Shown here: piece by piece, positions 1-12,431 of the stretch
How the letters are laid out: each line of letters opens with the position of its first letter
How positions within the stretch are numbered: the stretch's first letter is position 1
NCBI GenBank assembly: GCA_016859345.1
Contig: CM029120.1
Coordinates: forward strand, 7,889,501 to 7,953,500
Direction: 5' to 3'
From: Istiophorus platypterus
Taxonomy: Eukaryota; Chordata; Actinopteri; Istiophoriformes; Istiophoridae
DNA length: 64,000 nt
Notes under the pieces: generated by a model
Database searches by the model: none
What the model saw: only the letters and a program-made list of their open reading frames with translations
Told to the model about the DNA's origin: nothing
Translations under genes and position numbers: made by a program

Positions 1-2070
1 TCATGATCTTGTTTCATCATAAGCTTTCACCGCAAATGAACCACTTGTTTAAGGAGAGAAAATCCGCCTGCTTTTTACCAGGAAATACTTGGTGACCCCA
101 GACACGTCATGTTTTCCATACATTTTTCTTTCCTGGGGGCGGGGGGTAAGTCTTGACCACTGAGTGTATCACTGAGCACCTCAAAGCCACTGCCTCGCTC
201 GAGGCCACCTTGGCTCTGGTTGAGAAGGGGAGTAAAACGGCAACAATATCAGAGTGAACTCAGCCTCTCGCTGTAAATATTCATTCATTTTTCCTAAGGA
301 CTGCTTCAGGGGTTCTGATATAATCGATAATATGACTCACTCACTAACTTGTTCCTAACACCCCCCTAATGCCTCACACATTAACCTCTTGTTTGTATCT
401 AACCATATCCTTTATCATGATGAATCGTCATTGGGTTTTTGTAACTTCATCAGCATTATAAAATTACGTTTACATATATTCTACACTTCAGGTGCTGCCT
501 TACTTGTATAACAAATTGAAAAATTTCCGAGAAGTGCGTGCAACTGTTGGAATCGGTTGCTTAGTATTACATTTGTTGCAGTGTGATCCTACAGAGTGAA
601 CATCTGCTTGTTTTCCGTTGCTTAAAGTTCAGTGTGCATGACCCAAGCCATGTTTAATTTGAAACACCTCCTGAGATACAATGTACAGTAATTGCTCTGA
701 ACCACAGGCAGTTTGGTTATTTGTCCAGGATAAGATAACACATTGCAAGGTCTAATGGAGTTCCCACGGAGAGCCAGGGGAGATAGGGCCGCGGGAGGAG
801 AGAGAGGGGTAAGGGAGAGAGAGCGAGAGAGAGAGAGAGAGGGAGAGCAAACATGAGAAAGAAGGATGGAGAATGTGTGTGATGAAAGGAGAACCCTCAA
901 GCCCTCAATCTTTACCTTACTGACGTTTTGTCTGGCATGCGTCCACACAAAGCGTATGCGCACCTTTTTCACTCATGCACCGTGTGTTCGTTCCCGCTCA
1001 AAGTCTCCATAACACACGTATGGCCATGCACGCAAACACACACACACACACACAAACAAAAATCTGCACACAGCCACTTATGTATGCATGGGGGTTCACA
1101 TATGTGGACTTGCACTGCACTGCTCCAATAACACAAAGGGAGAGCATGCGTGAATTCTTGTCAGTGGTAGCAGCTTGTCCCGTGAAGGTCAGAGCACCGT
1201 TTCTCAGTGTGCCTGCCGTTTGAAAGATCCCCGCCGCCTCCATCTACATCTGTGCGCATCGCGGGTCTTCCTCTCCATCTTCTTGCTCGTTCTTCTTCCT
1301 TCACCTTTGTGTTTTCACTTTTTGACTCTGGTTCTCATTCATTTTCTTTACCACTTTACTTTATTTCATTCATTCATTTGTCTTCCATCCCTTTAAGCTC
1401 TCTTCCATCCTCTTCCTCATCTGGACTATTCTCCCTCCCATTTTTGGTTCTTTAAACTGAATCTCCCTTTGCTTTTTCAACTTTTCTTTTTCTTTCCTGG
1501 GTTGGTGACTCTCTCCTTTGGCTCCTATCTTATTTCTTTATGGTCTCTGTTTGATCCATACCACCCTTCTACTCAATGTCTCGCCAGTCTCACTGTTTAT
1601 TGGGTTTGTGATTTCTCACTATCCACCACAGTCCTGCTCTTTCTGGCCAGGTAAGTCAAGGTGAATCTCTAATGATTAAAACGGGAGATGTGCACAAACA
1701 TGTTTGAGCAACACTTTCAAACCTTTTTTCCCCACTAATCCTATCATCACTTTTTGAAGTAACCCCCTCTCTAGCGACCCAGTATTTGCTAGTGTCTGTA
1801 TGTGTGTGATCTGAGGATGCTTTGTGGGTGTGTGTCTATCAGGCACAGAACTAATTGAGGTCATTTGTGGTGCAAATGCTAGAGCAGGGAGAGGACAAAA
1901 AAAGCCCACAGCTTTGAACCTTCTCTCTGCTCAGCAGACTGCCAAAAAATCCACCATCATTCACTAATAACACACACACATTCCGAAAGGCACACATTTA
2001 ATATGGGACCAAACAGAAGCTTTTAATCCTTGGATTTCTGCAAGGCCATACATATCTGTTTACTGTGCAG

Positions 2071-2092
2071 TATGTGTGTGTGAGTGTGTGTG

Positions 2093-2126
<34 letters not shown>

Positions 2127-2140
2127 AGTGTGTATGTGTG
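2071..2140. repeat. (TG)n microsatellite
   Basis: TG run with occasional GAGT and TTTG interruptions. It forms an inverted pair with the CA array at 2270. Confidence 0.95.
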
Positions 2141-2269
2141 GCTTTTAAAATTAATATGAACATTTGTAAGGTACTCATGAGGTATGGTCTAGAAATGAAC
2201 ATAAATCATAGATTGCCACATCCTCTTATCGCCTCAGGGTATTTCTGTCCTTCTGCTAGTGTCAATAAC

Positions 2270-2293
2270 CACACAAACACACACACACACACA

Positions 2294-2349
<56 letters not shown>
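2270..2349. repeat. (CA)n microsatellite
   Basis: CA run of about 80 nt with one CCC interruption. Confidence 0.96.
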
Positions 2350-2352
<3 letters not shown>

Positions 2353-4698
2353 CTCTAGGGCCAGCTGATGATGACTGATAACTCACTGAGTTGGAAGGAT
2401 AAACCAAACTGTCAGTGTTCATTTGACGACTAGTGCTTCCATTTAAGTTCAGAAATCTCTTGGGACATACATAAATGAAGTTCTCTGTTGGAAAACACAC
2501 ATCAAAACCTTTGTACATGTACAAACAAGAGAAAAAAAAAATAGTAAGCAAAGAAAAAAAGGAGATTTCTGGTCCCTGTGCTAAAACAAGAAATGTTTTG
2601 AGTCACATGTTAAAGCAGCAGAATGAGAAGAAAGCACACCAAACCTGAATTGAACTAACACCCCTGGGTGTTGGTCCCATGTCACCCCATTAACTTGTTT
2701 ACCTCTCACAAATTTGCCGCCTGCTTTTCAAATACTTGGCCAAGAGAAACATCTGGAGGCAGTAAATATTTTGTTTTCCCCTACAAAACTAAACGGAGAC
2801 TCAGGCGGGACAAATACCGAGGCAGTAGCGTCCAGTCTCCATCCATCATTAACTTCTCTGCTTATTATTATTATTATTTATGTACACAAGCTTGTACCTT
2901 TGACTTTGAAATCCTCCCCAACCCACCCCCAGATAAATTCACCAATTGAAGCATGACTGGAATTTCATACTTGGGAGTTTTGTATCCATCCAAGCCTCTG
3001 AATTGCCCTGGATCCCCACAAAACAAATACTTGTTCTTTGCAACTCTGCCACGGTACTGCCAAAACGAAAACTATGTATTCTTAAAAATTTGAAAAAAGT
3101 ACACATCTGTTTTGACTGACAAGCCTCCATTTGTGATGCAGAATCAAATTCGGGTGCTCCTGCATCATTTCTTATGTATAAGACAATCAAGCTTATCGAT
3201 TGGCAGCGAGTCTGCCGGGACAGAAAAATGCCTGGGGATCACAGGGTCACAGGGTATGAACTCGCCAAGGCCTCGGAGGAGAAACGATACCGTAAACTGC
3301 TGTCGCCATCGGTGCATGGTGTCGCCCAGGACAGTGATAACCATTCATCATACAAGCAGAACATTAATTACAGCCATTCATAATTAAGCTCTAAACTGAC
3401 AGTTAATGAATACTGATCTCACAGGAGGGAAAAATTGTCAACACTTTCCAAATATGAGCGGCATGAATGAATCATTCGTATATCTGGGATCAATATCATG
3501 GCTCATTTTAACTGAGATCTAATGTGTTCTACAGATTTACACATAAGTCAAGGTCAGCATTTTGGAAACAGATGGAAGACTGTGCTGTCAACGGCCTAAT
3601 ATCCCTCAAATCATTACTATGGCTATGACATGCTACAGTGGGTATCAATAATGCCATAATCGATTTCTATGCATCAGGCCAGTTGGAAGATGTTATAATG
3701 TATTTTACTCTCCTGTTCAGAGACAGAATAATGGCCTGCTGTGTGTGTTTTGTTTCACGTAGTGAACAGAGGCATTTATTGATCCACCGATGCGAACTCA
3801 CTCAGTCAGACAGACAGAAAAAATACTGATCCCAAAGGATAAAAGTAGCATCTAATGAGAAGCGTGATTCCATCCCGGTAAATCTAATTCTGGAATCTGG
3901 CCTGATATCGGAAAATTTATTTGTCATCCAAATAGAACTAAGGAGCATTTAGATAAATGTATGGAGGTACAGTGTGTGATATAACTCAACAGGGAAGGCA
4001 CTGTTGTAGCATTCAAGAGTTGTTCGTATTTCATTCATGAGTCTGCTCTTATGCTGGACCCAATTCACAGCTGGAGATAAAGGGAATCAATAATCCTGCC
4101 ATGGAAACTCTGACATCTAAGACAGCTATTTCTCTATCTCTAACAAATATAAAGTAGATATTACTGATGTTTACGTTAACTATTTTGCAGCAATCCAATT
4201 CATTCCTGTGATTCAGAAATAGTTACAGCCACATCTGATACTCATGACCCCATGAAGTTTCATGTTGCTTAATGCCACTGTGTTTTGTGCTCCAAGAGGC
4301 TACACTAGATGTAATTTATGTCCAGTGTTACCACTAAATACAGTACAGGAAAGATTTAGTTTCAGCTCAGCCTTCAGGGAAGTTAGTTCCAGACATCATA
4401 ACACCTTAGATGATAATCCTCCCAGAATAATGACACATGAGTCGTAGATGAATTTGCACTGTAAATAATCATTTAAAGATTTACAAGTTCGCCGTAAACA
4501 ACTTTTACACAGGATCTGATTGTCCTGAAATACCATAAAATAGAAATTTTAAATCATCTAAAAGCCATATAATTTTCTTACTGCCATCGCTGCTTCTCTT
4601 TCTCCTGCGGTCTCTGCTTCTCATTACATTATGAAGACCTCTCTCTCCCTGTCCTCTGTAGGACAAAATGTTCTGCAGCATTATGCTAAAATATGTTT

Positions 4699-4960
4699 AG
4701 TTTGACATTTTGGGAAATGGGTTTATGAGCTTTTTTGCCGAGAGTTGGGTGGAGAGATTGATGCCGTTCTCATTTCTGTGCCTTAAGTGTGTAGCTGGAG
4801 CCAGCAACCTGTTAGCTTAGCTTAGCATAAAGACTGGAAACTGAGAGGAAAAGCTACCCTGGCTCCGTAACAGAATTTACCTATGTGCACTTTTAACGCT
4901 TATAGCAAATTGATACTTTCTACCTTGTTTGTCTAATCGATACAAAAATGGAAGTATGAA
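4699..4960 (+). repeat. interspersed repeat, GCTTAGCTTAGCATAAAGAC family
   Basis: Begins TTTGACATTTTGGGAAAT, then GCCGAGAGTTGGGTGGAGAG, the core AGCTTAGCTTAGCATAAAGA and CTGGCTCCGTAACAG. I recognise this layout as a non-autonomous interspersed repeat common in percomorph genomes; I do not assign a superfamily. Two more copies lie at 12100 and 41879. Confidence 0.75.
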
Positions 4961-7815
4961 TAGGCCAACTTGGTTTCATTTAATTTCATTTAATGTCAAT
5001 GCAAATAAACTTGTTTCAAGAAATATTCTAGAGCTACCTCCTTGATCTGCCTTGTGCCATTTTTTAAAATATCCATTTGTACAGTATACGATATTCAAAA
5101 CAAGGAAACTGAATTGTGAGAAAATTATATGGTTCCTTTGTTTAACTCAATACCTTAGAAATACTTAGGATTAAACGACATGCTAAGATGGATGTTTACA
5201 ACATATCGGAGAATAGAGTGGGGCAGAATGCAGCGTACTTCAGCACATCACACTAGAAGCAGGTCTGAGGAGAGTAGAGCTCTGTGTCTTTGCCCCCCTG
5301 AAGAAACAATCACCGTACTTACAGACCAAATGACAGGCTTTTACTTCATGCAGATTGGTAAACATCTCAGCCTCTTTTTCATTTTTTCCTTTTTAAGTTT
5401 TCCTTACATTGACTTTCAGAAATGGAATGAGGCTTAAAAATATTGATTCAGTCAGAAAAATGTGCTATCACTTAATGGTTATACATTACTCCACATTAGA
5501 TGACATATCGACAACAAATGGCATAAAGAGACCTTGGAATCACCGGGGCAGCTATTTGATTCCCTATGAGTTTGAGGCTACTGCAGTGCTGTAAACAGCA
5601 CTAATGGCGCGTTGTACTGTAATGTATGTCTGTAACTCCCCAAATAATTATATTAGTGTGGAATCGAGACAACAGCCTGTTTCTCAGCCCTGCTCTAACT
5701 ACCTTTGGCCCAGATCAACACAATATGCGAAGCCTGGCGAGCACAACTTGTTAGAAATTTTTCTCACCGTTTTGTTCACAGTTTTCATGCCATCTTCATC
5801 ATCTTGTTAGCCCACTAATTTAATTTTTGTAGCCTGAGAAAAATGGAGGAAGATACAAAAAAGAAACAGGGTAGACTTACATAGAGTAAAGAATAGGAGG
5901 AGAATTAGGATACAGAATAAACGATTATAGTGTAATAACATAATCACAGTTGAAGGGAGAGGTTCAGGGTAAGTAAAATTAAAAGCTGAGTACAGTTATC
6001 CAGGGTCATTAAGCACTGCACAGAACACAATTACAGTAATATGGAGGAATGCACACACCAGTTCATTTCAGCATACTGCACCAGCCATAACAATATTTGC
6101 TTGTATGACCATATCTCATTGCAGGTGCAGATGCAGGTGCAGTATATAGGATTTGCGCCTGATTGTGGTCAGGAAGGGATTTCTTATACAGCTAGGGAGA
6201 GGTGAGATAAAGAAGGTCCCCAGCCTCTCTGAATGCCACTGCGTATATATGGTCCACATCAGCTCCGCTGGCAAAACACACGATGCTTGCGTGTAATAAT
6301 GAATATTGACACACATACATGCACATGCACACAGCCAAACATGCACATAATCCATCACATTGAAATGCAAAGATGCACACGTCCATATATGGACGCACGT
6401 ACACACTCAGGCCTATACAGGGTAAGCAAGCCGATGACCCCCGGCTAACTCCTCTTATCAGTCTAAGCCGGCCCTGGCTTAAGGATAAGCACAAGGAAAC
6501 CACTGGAACTGACACTTTGGATAGATTTAGGAAAAAAAACTAACGTCGAATTTCTGAAACCATAAATGATTAACTCTGCTATTTTACAACGTATTGTATA
6601 ATTGCCTCACGAACAAACAGTGTTAAACGTTTGTGACTGGGTCCTGCCGACTGGCTGCACACATATGGTTCATGATAGACAAATACAATGTAAACTAAAC
6701 CCGTTGGGCTATGGGGGGTATTTTCGTGCGCGATGACACTTTTTATTAGAACCAGCTGAAAAGGAAGTAGTCAAGAGCTTCTTCCGCCCCAGAGGTTTTA
6801 AATCTTACGTTTGTGTATTAAATTTGCCAAAGACAGATCAGTCAGTGGATTGAATCAGAGGAGTAAAAACTGTCCTCGAATTTCTCAGCCACTTAAATCC
6901 CACATGAGCAAAACTCGCCAAAGCATCGCAGTCATTTCAGCATTGGTGAACTCGCAAATCCCCTTTCTTCTGCCTCTCGCAGCTTAGGGCTGCAGAGTGA
7001 GCGGAGCCTTGTGTCTTTGAGGTATTCAAACACACACATACATGACTGGAAAGATGAAACAGTTTCCGGGGTTGTCCACTCGCAGGTAGGCCCGTGTGCG
7101 TTCACGTGGGATCTTGCTTTGTGTCCGTGTAGTCATTACGTGCATGCGGGTGCGCATGTATGTGCTTGTGTGAACATGCATGCGTGTCTGTGTTTGCATG
7201 TGCCCGTTTAAATGTGCATATACATCCACTGGAGAGTGCTTTTGTGCGAGACCCCAGCACAATTTCCTGGTGCCTGGCTCAGCGCTGATAAGGATGCGAT
7301 CCTCTCAAGGCTTAAACGCACTGCGAATGGAAAAGACAATTAGTGTTCCGTTGTTTTACAGTCAATAAAGTTGCTGCAACATAGTTAAAGCAGACAACAC
7401 TATTGAATTAGTATGATGATAGGTCACTTGTTGTCGGTGTGACCACTTATACAAGTGGTCTGCCAAGTGACAATTGAGCCGTTTTTAACCGAGTGGTGTA
7501 TTCCACTGCCATTCAGTAATCTATGCGGTTCAAACTGGCAGCTTGAGGCTTAATTCATCCACTGCTAGCTTGAATATCCAACATTAATCTCCCGCGTTGG
7601 ACAGCCTCCCTGGTCTCATTAATTGTCAGCACTGGCCACCTCTCTAAACACTTTTATAACAGAGGAAGCACCGAGTATCACCTGCTCTCCGTGATTCCAG
7701 AAAAAAAAACAGCAGGGTTTATTTGTCATTGTCATTACACTTTATCAGATACTGATCCATCTCCCCTTCCTAAAACACCAGATTGTTCTCTCAGTTCATT
7801 CAGTCCCAGTGGGAA

Positions 7816-7858
7816 CCCCTCCCTTCCTCCCTTCCTCCCTTCCTCCCTTCCTTCTTTT
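7816..7858. repeat. (CCCTTCCT)n pyrimidine tract
   Basis: Four CCC runs spaced five nucleotides apart, so the complementary strand fits a loose quadruplex pattern. Confidence 0.85.
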
Positions 7859-10221
7859 CGTCCACATCCCTCTTTTGCTTTCCTCCACCTTTCCTCCATT
7901 TGTCTCCCCGCAGTTCCCCCCGGCCAAGATCAAACTGTGAATTACAGAAGTCCTTGAGAAACCCTGATTCAGACAATTTGGTGTCAGCTCCGTGGCCCTC
8001 CCATGTCTCCTTGTGATCCCTGCCCGTCCATCTATTATTCCCATTTAGACAACTCCCCCTCTGCCCCTTGCCTTCCTCCTCAGCAGCTCGTCTGATACTA
8101 AATCACCTTCAACAGTTATCTTGGTCTGCAGGGAGAAGAAAAAGAAAGAAAAAGAATTTCAACACAAACACGAATGAAAACAAACAAACAGAAAAATGAC
8201 AGCTGCACATCAGGGACACCAATGCTGATCTCAGATTCCACAGGTTTCAACAATTTTGCTCATGCTTCTGCAAAAATGCTTTTAAACAAAAACAACAATT
8301 TTTTTAGACAATAATCTATTAAACACCATACCCACGACAGCCTTCCCAAGCTTTTAACCACATAAAGGGTAATGGTAGGAGGACTAAAATTGCATTTAAA
8401 TAAATTTTGAGTTGTTGACAATTACTAGCAATTTTGCAGATTTGAATTCTGTGGAAAAAACAGTATTTACTGAAGCATGTAATTAGTTTTTTACAGGTGC
8501 AGCATGATCAATTCATATCTGTAAAACTGGGGTGAGCAATCAATCAAGACTGCGCACAGCCTAAAAAGTAAAGATCTACAGCTTTTGACAAGCCTGCTAA
8601 ATGATAAAGACATCAGTGGTGATCAGTGCCGAGCCACGAGTGTCCAGTGCGTTAATTTGTGTGTAATTTCAAGATTGCATCGGAGGGCACGAAAATAATT
8701 AAACGCAAACACATCCAGCCTCTATGTAATGGCTTTTGAGCCGACAGTGAAGTGGGTGTGCTGGGCCTGTATAACCGATACTGAGACAAAAAAAGGAATA
8801 AAGGAAAGAAGGTGGCAGCTGAGTAGAGAGAACAGAGAACTTGGAAAAGAAAAAAGTGATGAATCAGAACCAATATTCATTTCATTTGCGCATTGACCCA
8901 TTGGGTTTACACTCATTCCCCGTCTCTGCACTGGTTTGATGGACAAGCCGCAGTCGTATGAAGGTATGGTGAAATGTGTCATCTGTCTTTCCTGGTGGAC
9001 CGACGTCAGCCCCCGCTCACACACGAGATGCTGTTTGTGTGACAAACGGCCCTGGGGCGTGCCAGCCAAAGCAGATGAGGGGCCGAAGGAGGGGAAGGGG
9101 GCCGTTTCAATATTAGGATGATGGAGACGCTGCTCTGGTTTTCTACTGAAGGGCCCAGAGCCAGATTGCTTCTTTAGAGAAATGAATTAAGCCCAATGTC
9201 CCCTCACAGGAGACAGGAAGTTTACAGAAGTGAAAAGAATGAGAACAAAACACATGCAGGTGCTGCTGTTTGTACAGAAATGATTGATGAGATGCGAGAT
9301 CAGGATTTCCTTTGGCAGAATTATTCAGGCCTGTCCTGAAATTACAGTATCACTGCTCCTTGCTGAATTGTTTGGTATTCGCCCCGAGTTTGGTCTATTT
9401 CACATAAAACCTGCTAGCTGCTGTGTGTATGTGTGTGTGTGCGTGCGTGTGTGTTTCTAATCTCTATTTATCCAGGGGAGGTTTGCTCAGCACTTGGGCT
9501 CTTTTTGCAGTAGCCCTCTGCCTCACATTTATCGAGATAGTTAAAAACATTCACATCTAGGCATTTTGAAAAACAATTAGAGTTATAAAGTGTCAGCTAC
9601 TGAACAGTTTCAATGAAGCAAATAGGGAATAAGCACCTTAATAAAGGCTTCAGGGCATTTTGATAGTAGTTGCAGTGGGAAAAGAGACTATTTACTTTTT
9701 CAGTTTTGTTGCCAGGGTGTTCCCAGCTTGTCTTGGGATATCATTCAGCGATTTTCCGAATTCAAATATATTCAGTATGTGATATTATGTAATCATGGTG
9801 GTCACCTCAGGACAAGCCTGAAGGGAGAACGTTTTATTGGCTGGAACTGGGTGACAAAGCCAGCCTGATCTTAAAGCGTGTGGTGGTAAAAGTCATTAGG
9901 ATTAAAGGCCCAATCAGATATTAATCATCTGATCTTTGGGGACAAAATGGGGTCTTGTTTGCCTGTTACAGTTGAGGCTACACAAATAAGACAGGAAGGA
10001 GGAGGAAATCTCCATACGAGCACATGCTGCATGCACACACACAAACAAGCAATAGAGGGCAGGTATACTAGATGCCCCTCCATGGCTGACTGACTAGCTG
10101 ACTGGCAAGGTCATACAGATTTTGGATGAGTATGCCGGGCGTCACTGAACCCGGCGCTGACAGCGTAGGGGGGGATGCACATGCTCGCTTGCAAGCACAG
10201 ACACAAGCCTGTGGGGATCTC

Positions 10222-10235
10222 AGTCTCTCTCCCTT

Positions 10236-10282
<47 letters not shown>

Positions 10283-10289
10283 TCTCTCT
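10222..10289. repeat. (CT)n microsatellite
   Basis: Interrupted CT run, flanked on the right by CA-rich DNA to about 10380. Confidence 0.94.
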
Positions 10290-10778
10290 ACATAGCACAC
10301 ACACCTAGACACACACACAGTAATTCTAGGCACAAACAAGAAAATACACACACGCAGAAACACACACACTCACACACGTAGAGAAATGCACAAGGGCAAA
10401 GAAGCCTTCATGATTAAATTGGTTTATTTAAGAGGGGGAGAGCGGGGTTGGCAGTCAGAGAGCAAAGGCAGATAGGGGGTAAATACATTTAAATGCATTT
10501 GTATGGTTAAGCATACATATGGAATGTGGGGGGGGGGGTGCTGGGGTGAGTTTGAGAGAAGCCAATAAATGCAAGTTTTGTAAGGATGGAAGCAGGATAA
10601 GAGGGGCAAAGGATCATATAGCAAACCATCATGAGAAAACACTGATAAAAAGTTGGGTAATGAAATGAATATATCCAAGTAATGTATGTTTTCACACACA
10701 AATACATACGATTCATCTAACACACTTTATGAGTGCATGCTACCACACTCAAGCACATTAACATGGACACACACACAA

Positions 10779-10779
<1 letters not shown>

Positions 10780-10821
<42 letters not shown>
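10780..10821. repeat. (CA)n microsatellite
   Basis: Pure CA run of about 42 nt. Confidence 0.95.
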
Positions 10822-10823
<2 letters not shown>

Positions 10824-12099
10824 CATGGTGCATGTACACAAACATTCATACTGTCAGAGACAAGCGGTTGGTTAAGACTGTAGCAGTTCCCAACTGTCTC
10901 TTTGACAGGCAGCTAAACCGCATTAGCAGAAACAATGGAGGATTCAATCTCCCCCGGGTTCCCCGGAGAGTTCCACGGAGGGGTAGTGGGGTGAGAGGAA
11001 GGAGATTTGGCCTAATGTACGTAGGGAGGCTGGGGCTTTGGCATGACCCTGTTTCCACACGGCTGTCTGTCAGCAGGTAATTGAGGAATAGTAAGGTATA
11101 GGCTGGCGCCTGAGTCGGTGGATAAGTAATGATCTCCTTGGGTCATTGACCCCGGTCCATTACATTTAATCTAATCTGGAAAATAAATAATGAAATTCAC
11201 CCATGAGACGATCTTGGAGCGGATCAGCACTCATGCCAGTGTGTCAGCACTCATACTAAAAAATGTCCATTGCTGCCTCCTTAAACGGCAGAAAAACTCA
11301 GTTGATGCCAACAGACCAGCTACAGCTGCTGGAAGTGTCTGAAGTGTCTGACTGACCAAGGAGCCTGTCTCTCAGCCTCCCTGTCTGCCTTTAAAGCAGT
11401 ATTAATAGAATTTTTTTTTTTTCCATTTGGAGGCAGTAACCTGATATATTGCAGTTGTTAGCAAACATCCGCTTGTTTAACACATCCAGCAGACATGCAT
11501 TTACTATGCATGCATTTCGCTGATGCGAGATACTAAAATGTTTTTTAGAGCTTAGGGGACCTGCAGAATGATTGATAATTTTCTGTAGATTTGTCACTTT
11601 GAGAGATTCCTTTCAGATTATATAATCATTTAACCCATTGTTAGAATAAAAAAAAAATTAGTGCAGCTTTAATTTGCTGAAGCATTTAAGGAGACGTTCC
11701 TTCACTTACTCTCTTAAGGAGTTGGAATCCCTGCTTCACTGAGCATTGTGTAAAAAACTGAGGCAGGCAAAGCAACAAGCCAGACTATGCCCAAAGTGCA
11801 CTCTAACACTGACCATTGTAAATGCTTTGTCTTTTTCATGTAATACCTAAATTTATATAGATAATTTGAGGTTAGTCATAATAGTAATAATCAGATGTAT
11901 GATCATGCTTGTAGAAAAAGCATAGCCAAGACTTGTGCACACCTAACATATATGGCAACAAATGTTACCGCCTGGTATGCTGCACAATAAACTTCCCCCT
12001 AAACCACATTTTTTGTTTTTTCGTTTCTATTCATGACTTTTCTATGCATGACTTTGAAAAAAACAGCATGAATTGTCTAAGTAGGGGAGTTTTAGAGTT

Positions 12100-12260
12100 G
12101 TGGGTATAGAAATTAGATTTTCAGGCTACGTGTTTCCAGTCTTAATGCTAAGCTAAGCTAAAAAAATTCCTGACGCTCCACATTTAACAAGCAGACATGA
12201 GGTTATCAATTTTCTGATATTGCTCTCGAAAAGAAAGGGAATAAATGCAAAATATCGAAC
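12100..12260 (-). repeat. interspersed repeat, GCTTAGCTTAGCATAAAGAC family
   Basis: Minus-strand, diverged copy: core TTAGCTTAGCATTAAGACTG (reversed) and TATTTTGCATTTATTCCC at its start. It may extend left to about 12010. Confidence 0.65.
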
Positions 12261-12369
12261 TATCCGGTTAAGTAATGCGATGCAATCTTATGGTCCACAT
12301 ATGGCCCAACCTCAACTCGGTCCAGGCCTGCAGAGCCTCTCATCAACATGATATACGAGTCATGACACA

Positions 12370-12431
12370 TCTCCCTCTCTCTCTCTCCCTCTCTCTCTCT
12401 CTCTCTCCCTCTCCCTGTCTCTCCCTGTCTC
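12370..12431. repeat. (CT)n microsatellite
   Basis: CT run with CCC interruptions. Confidence 0.93.
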
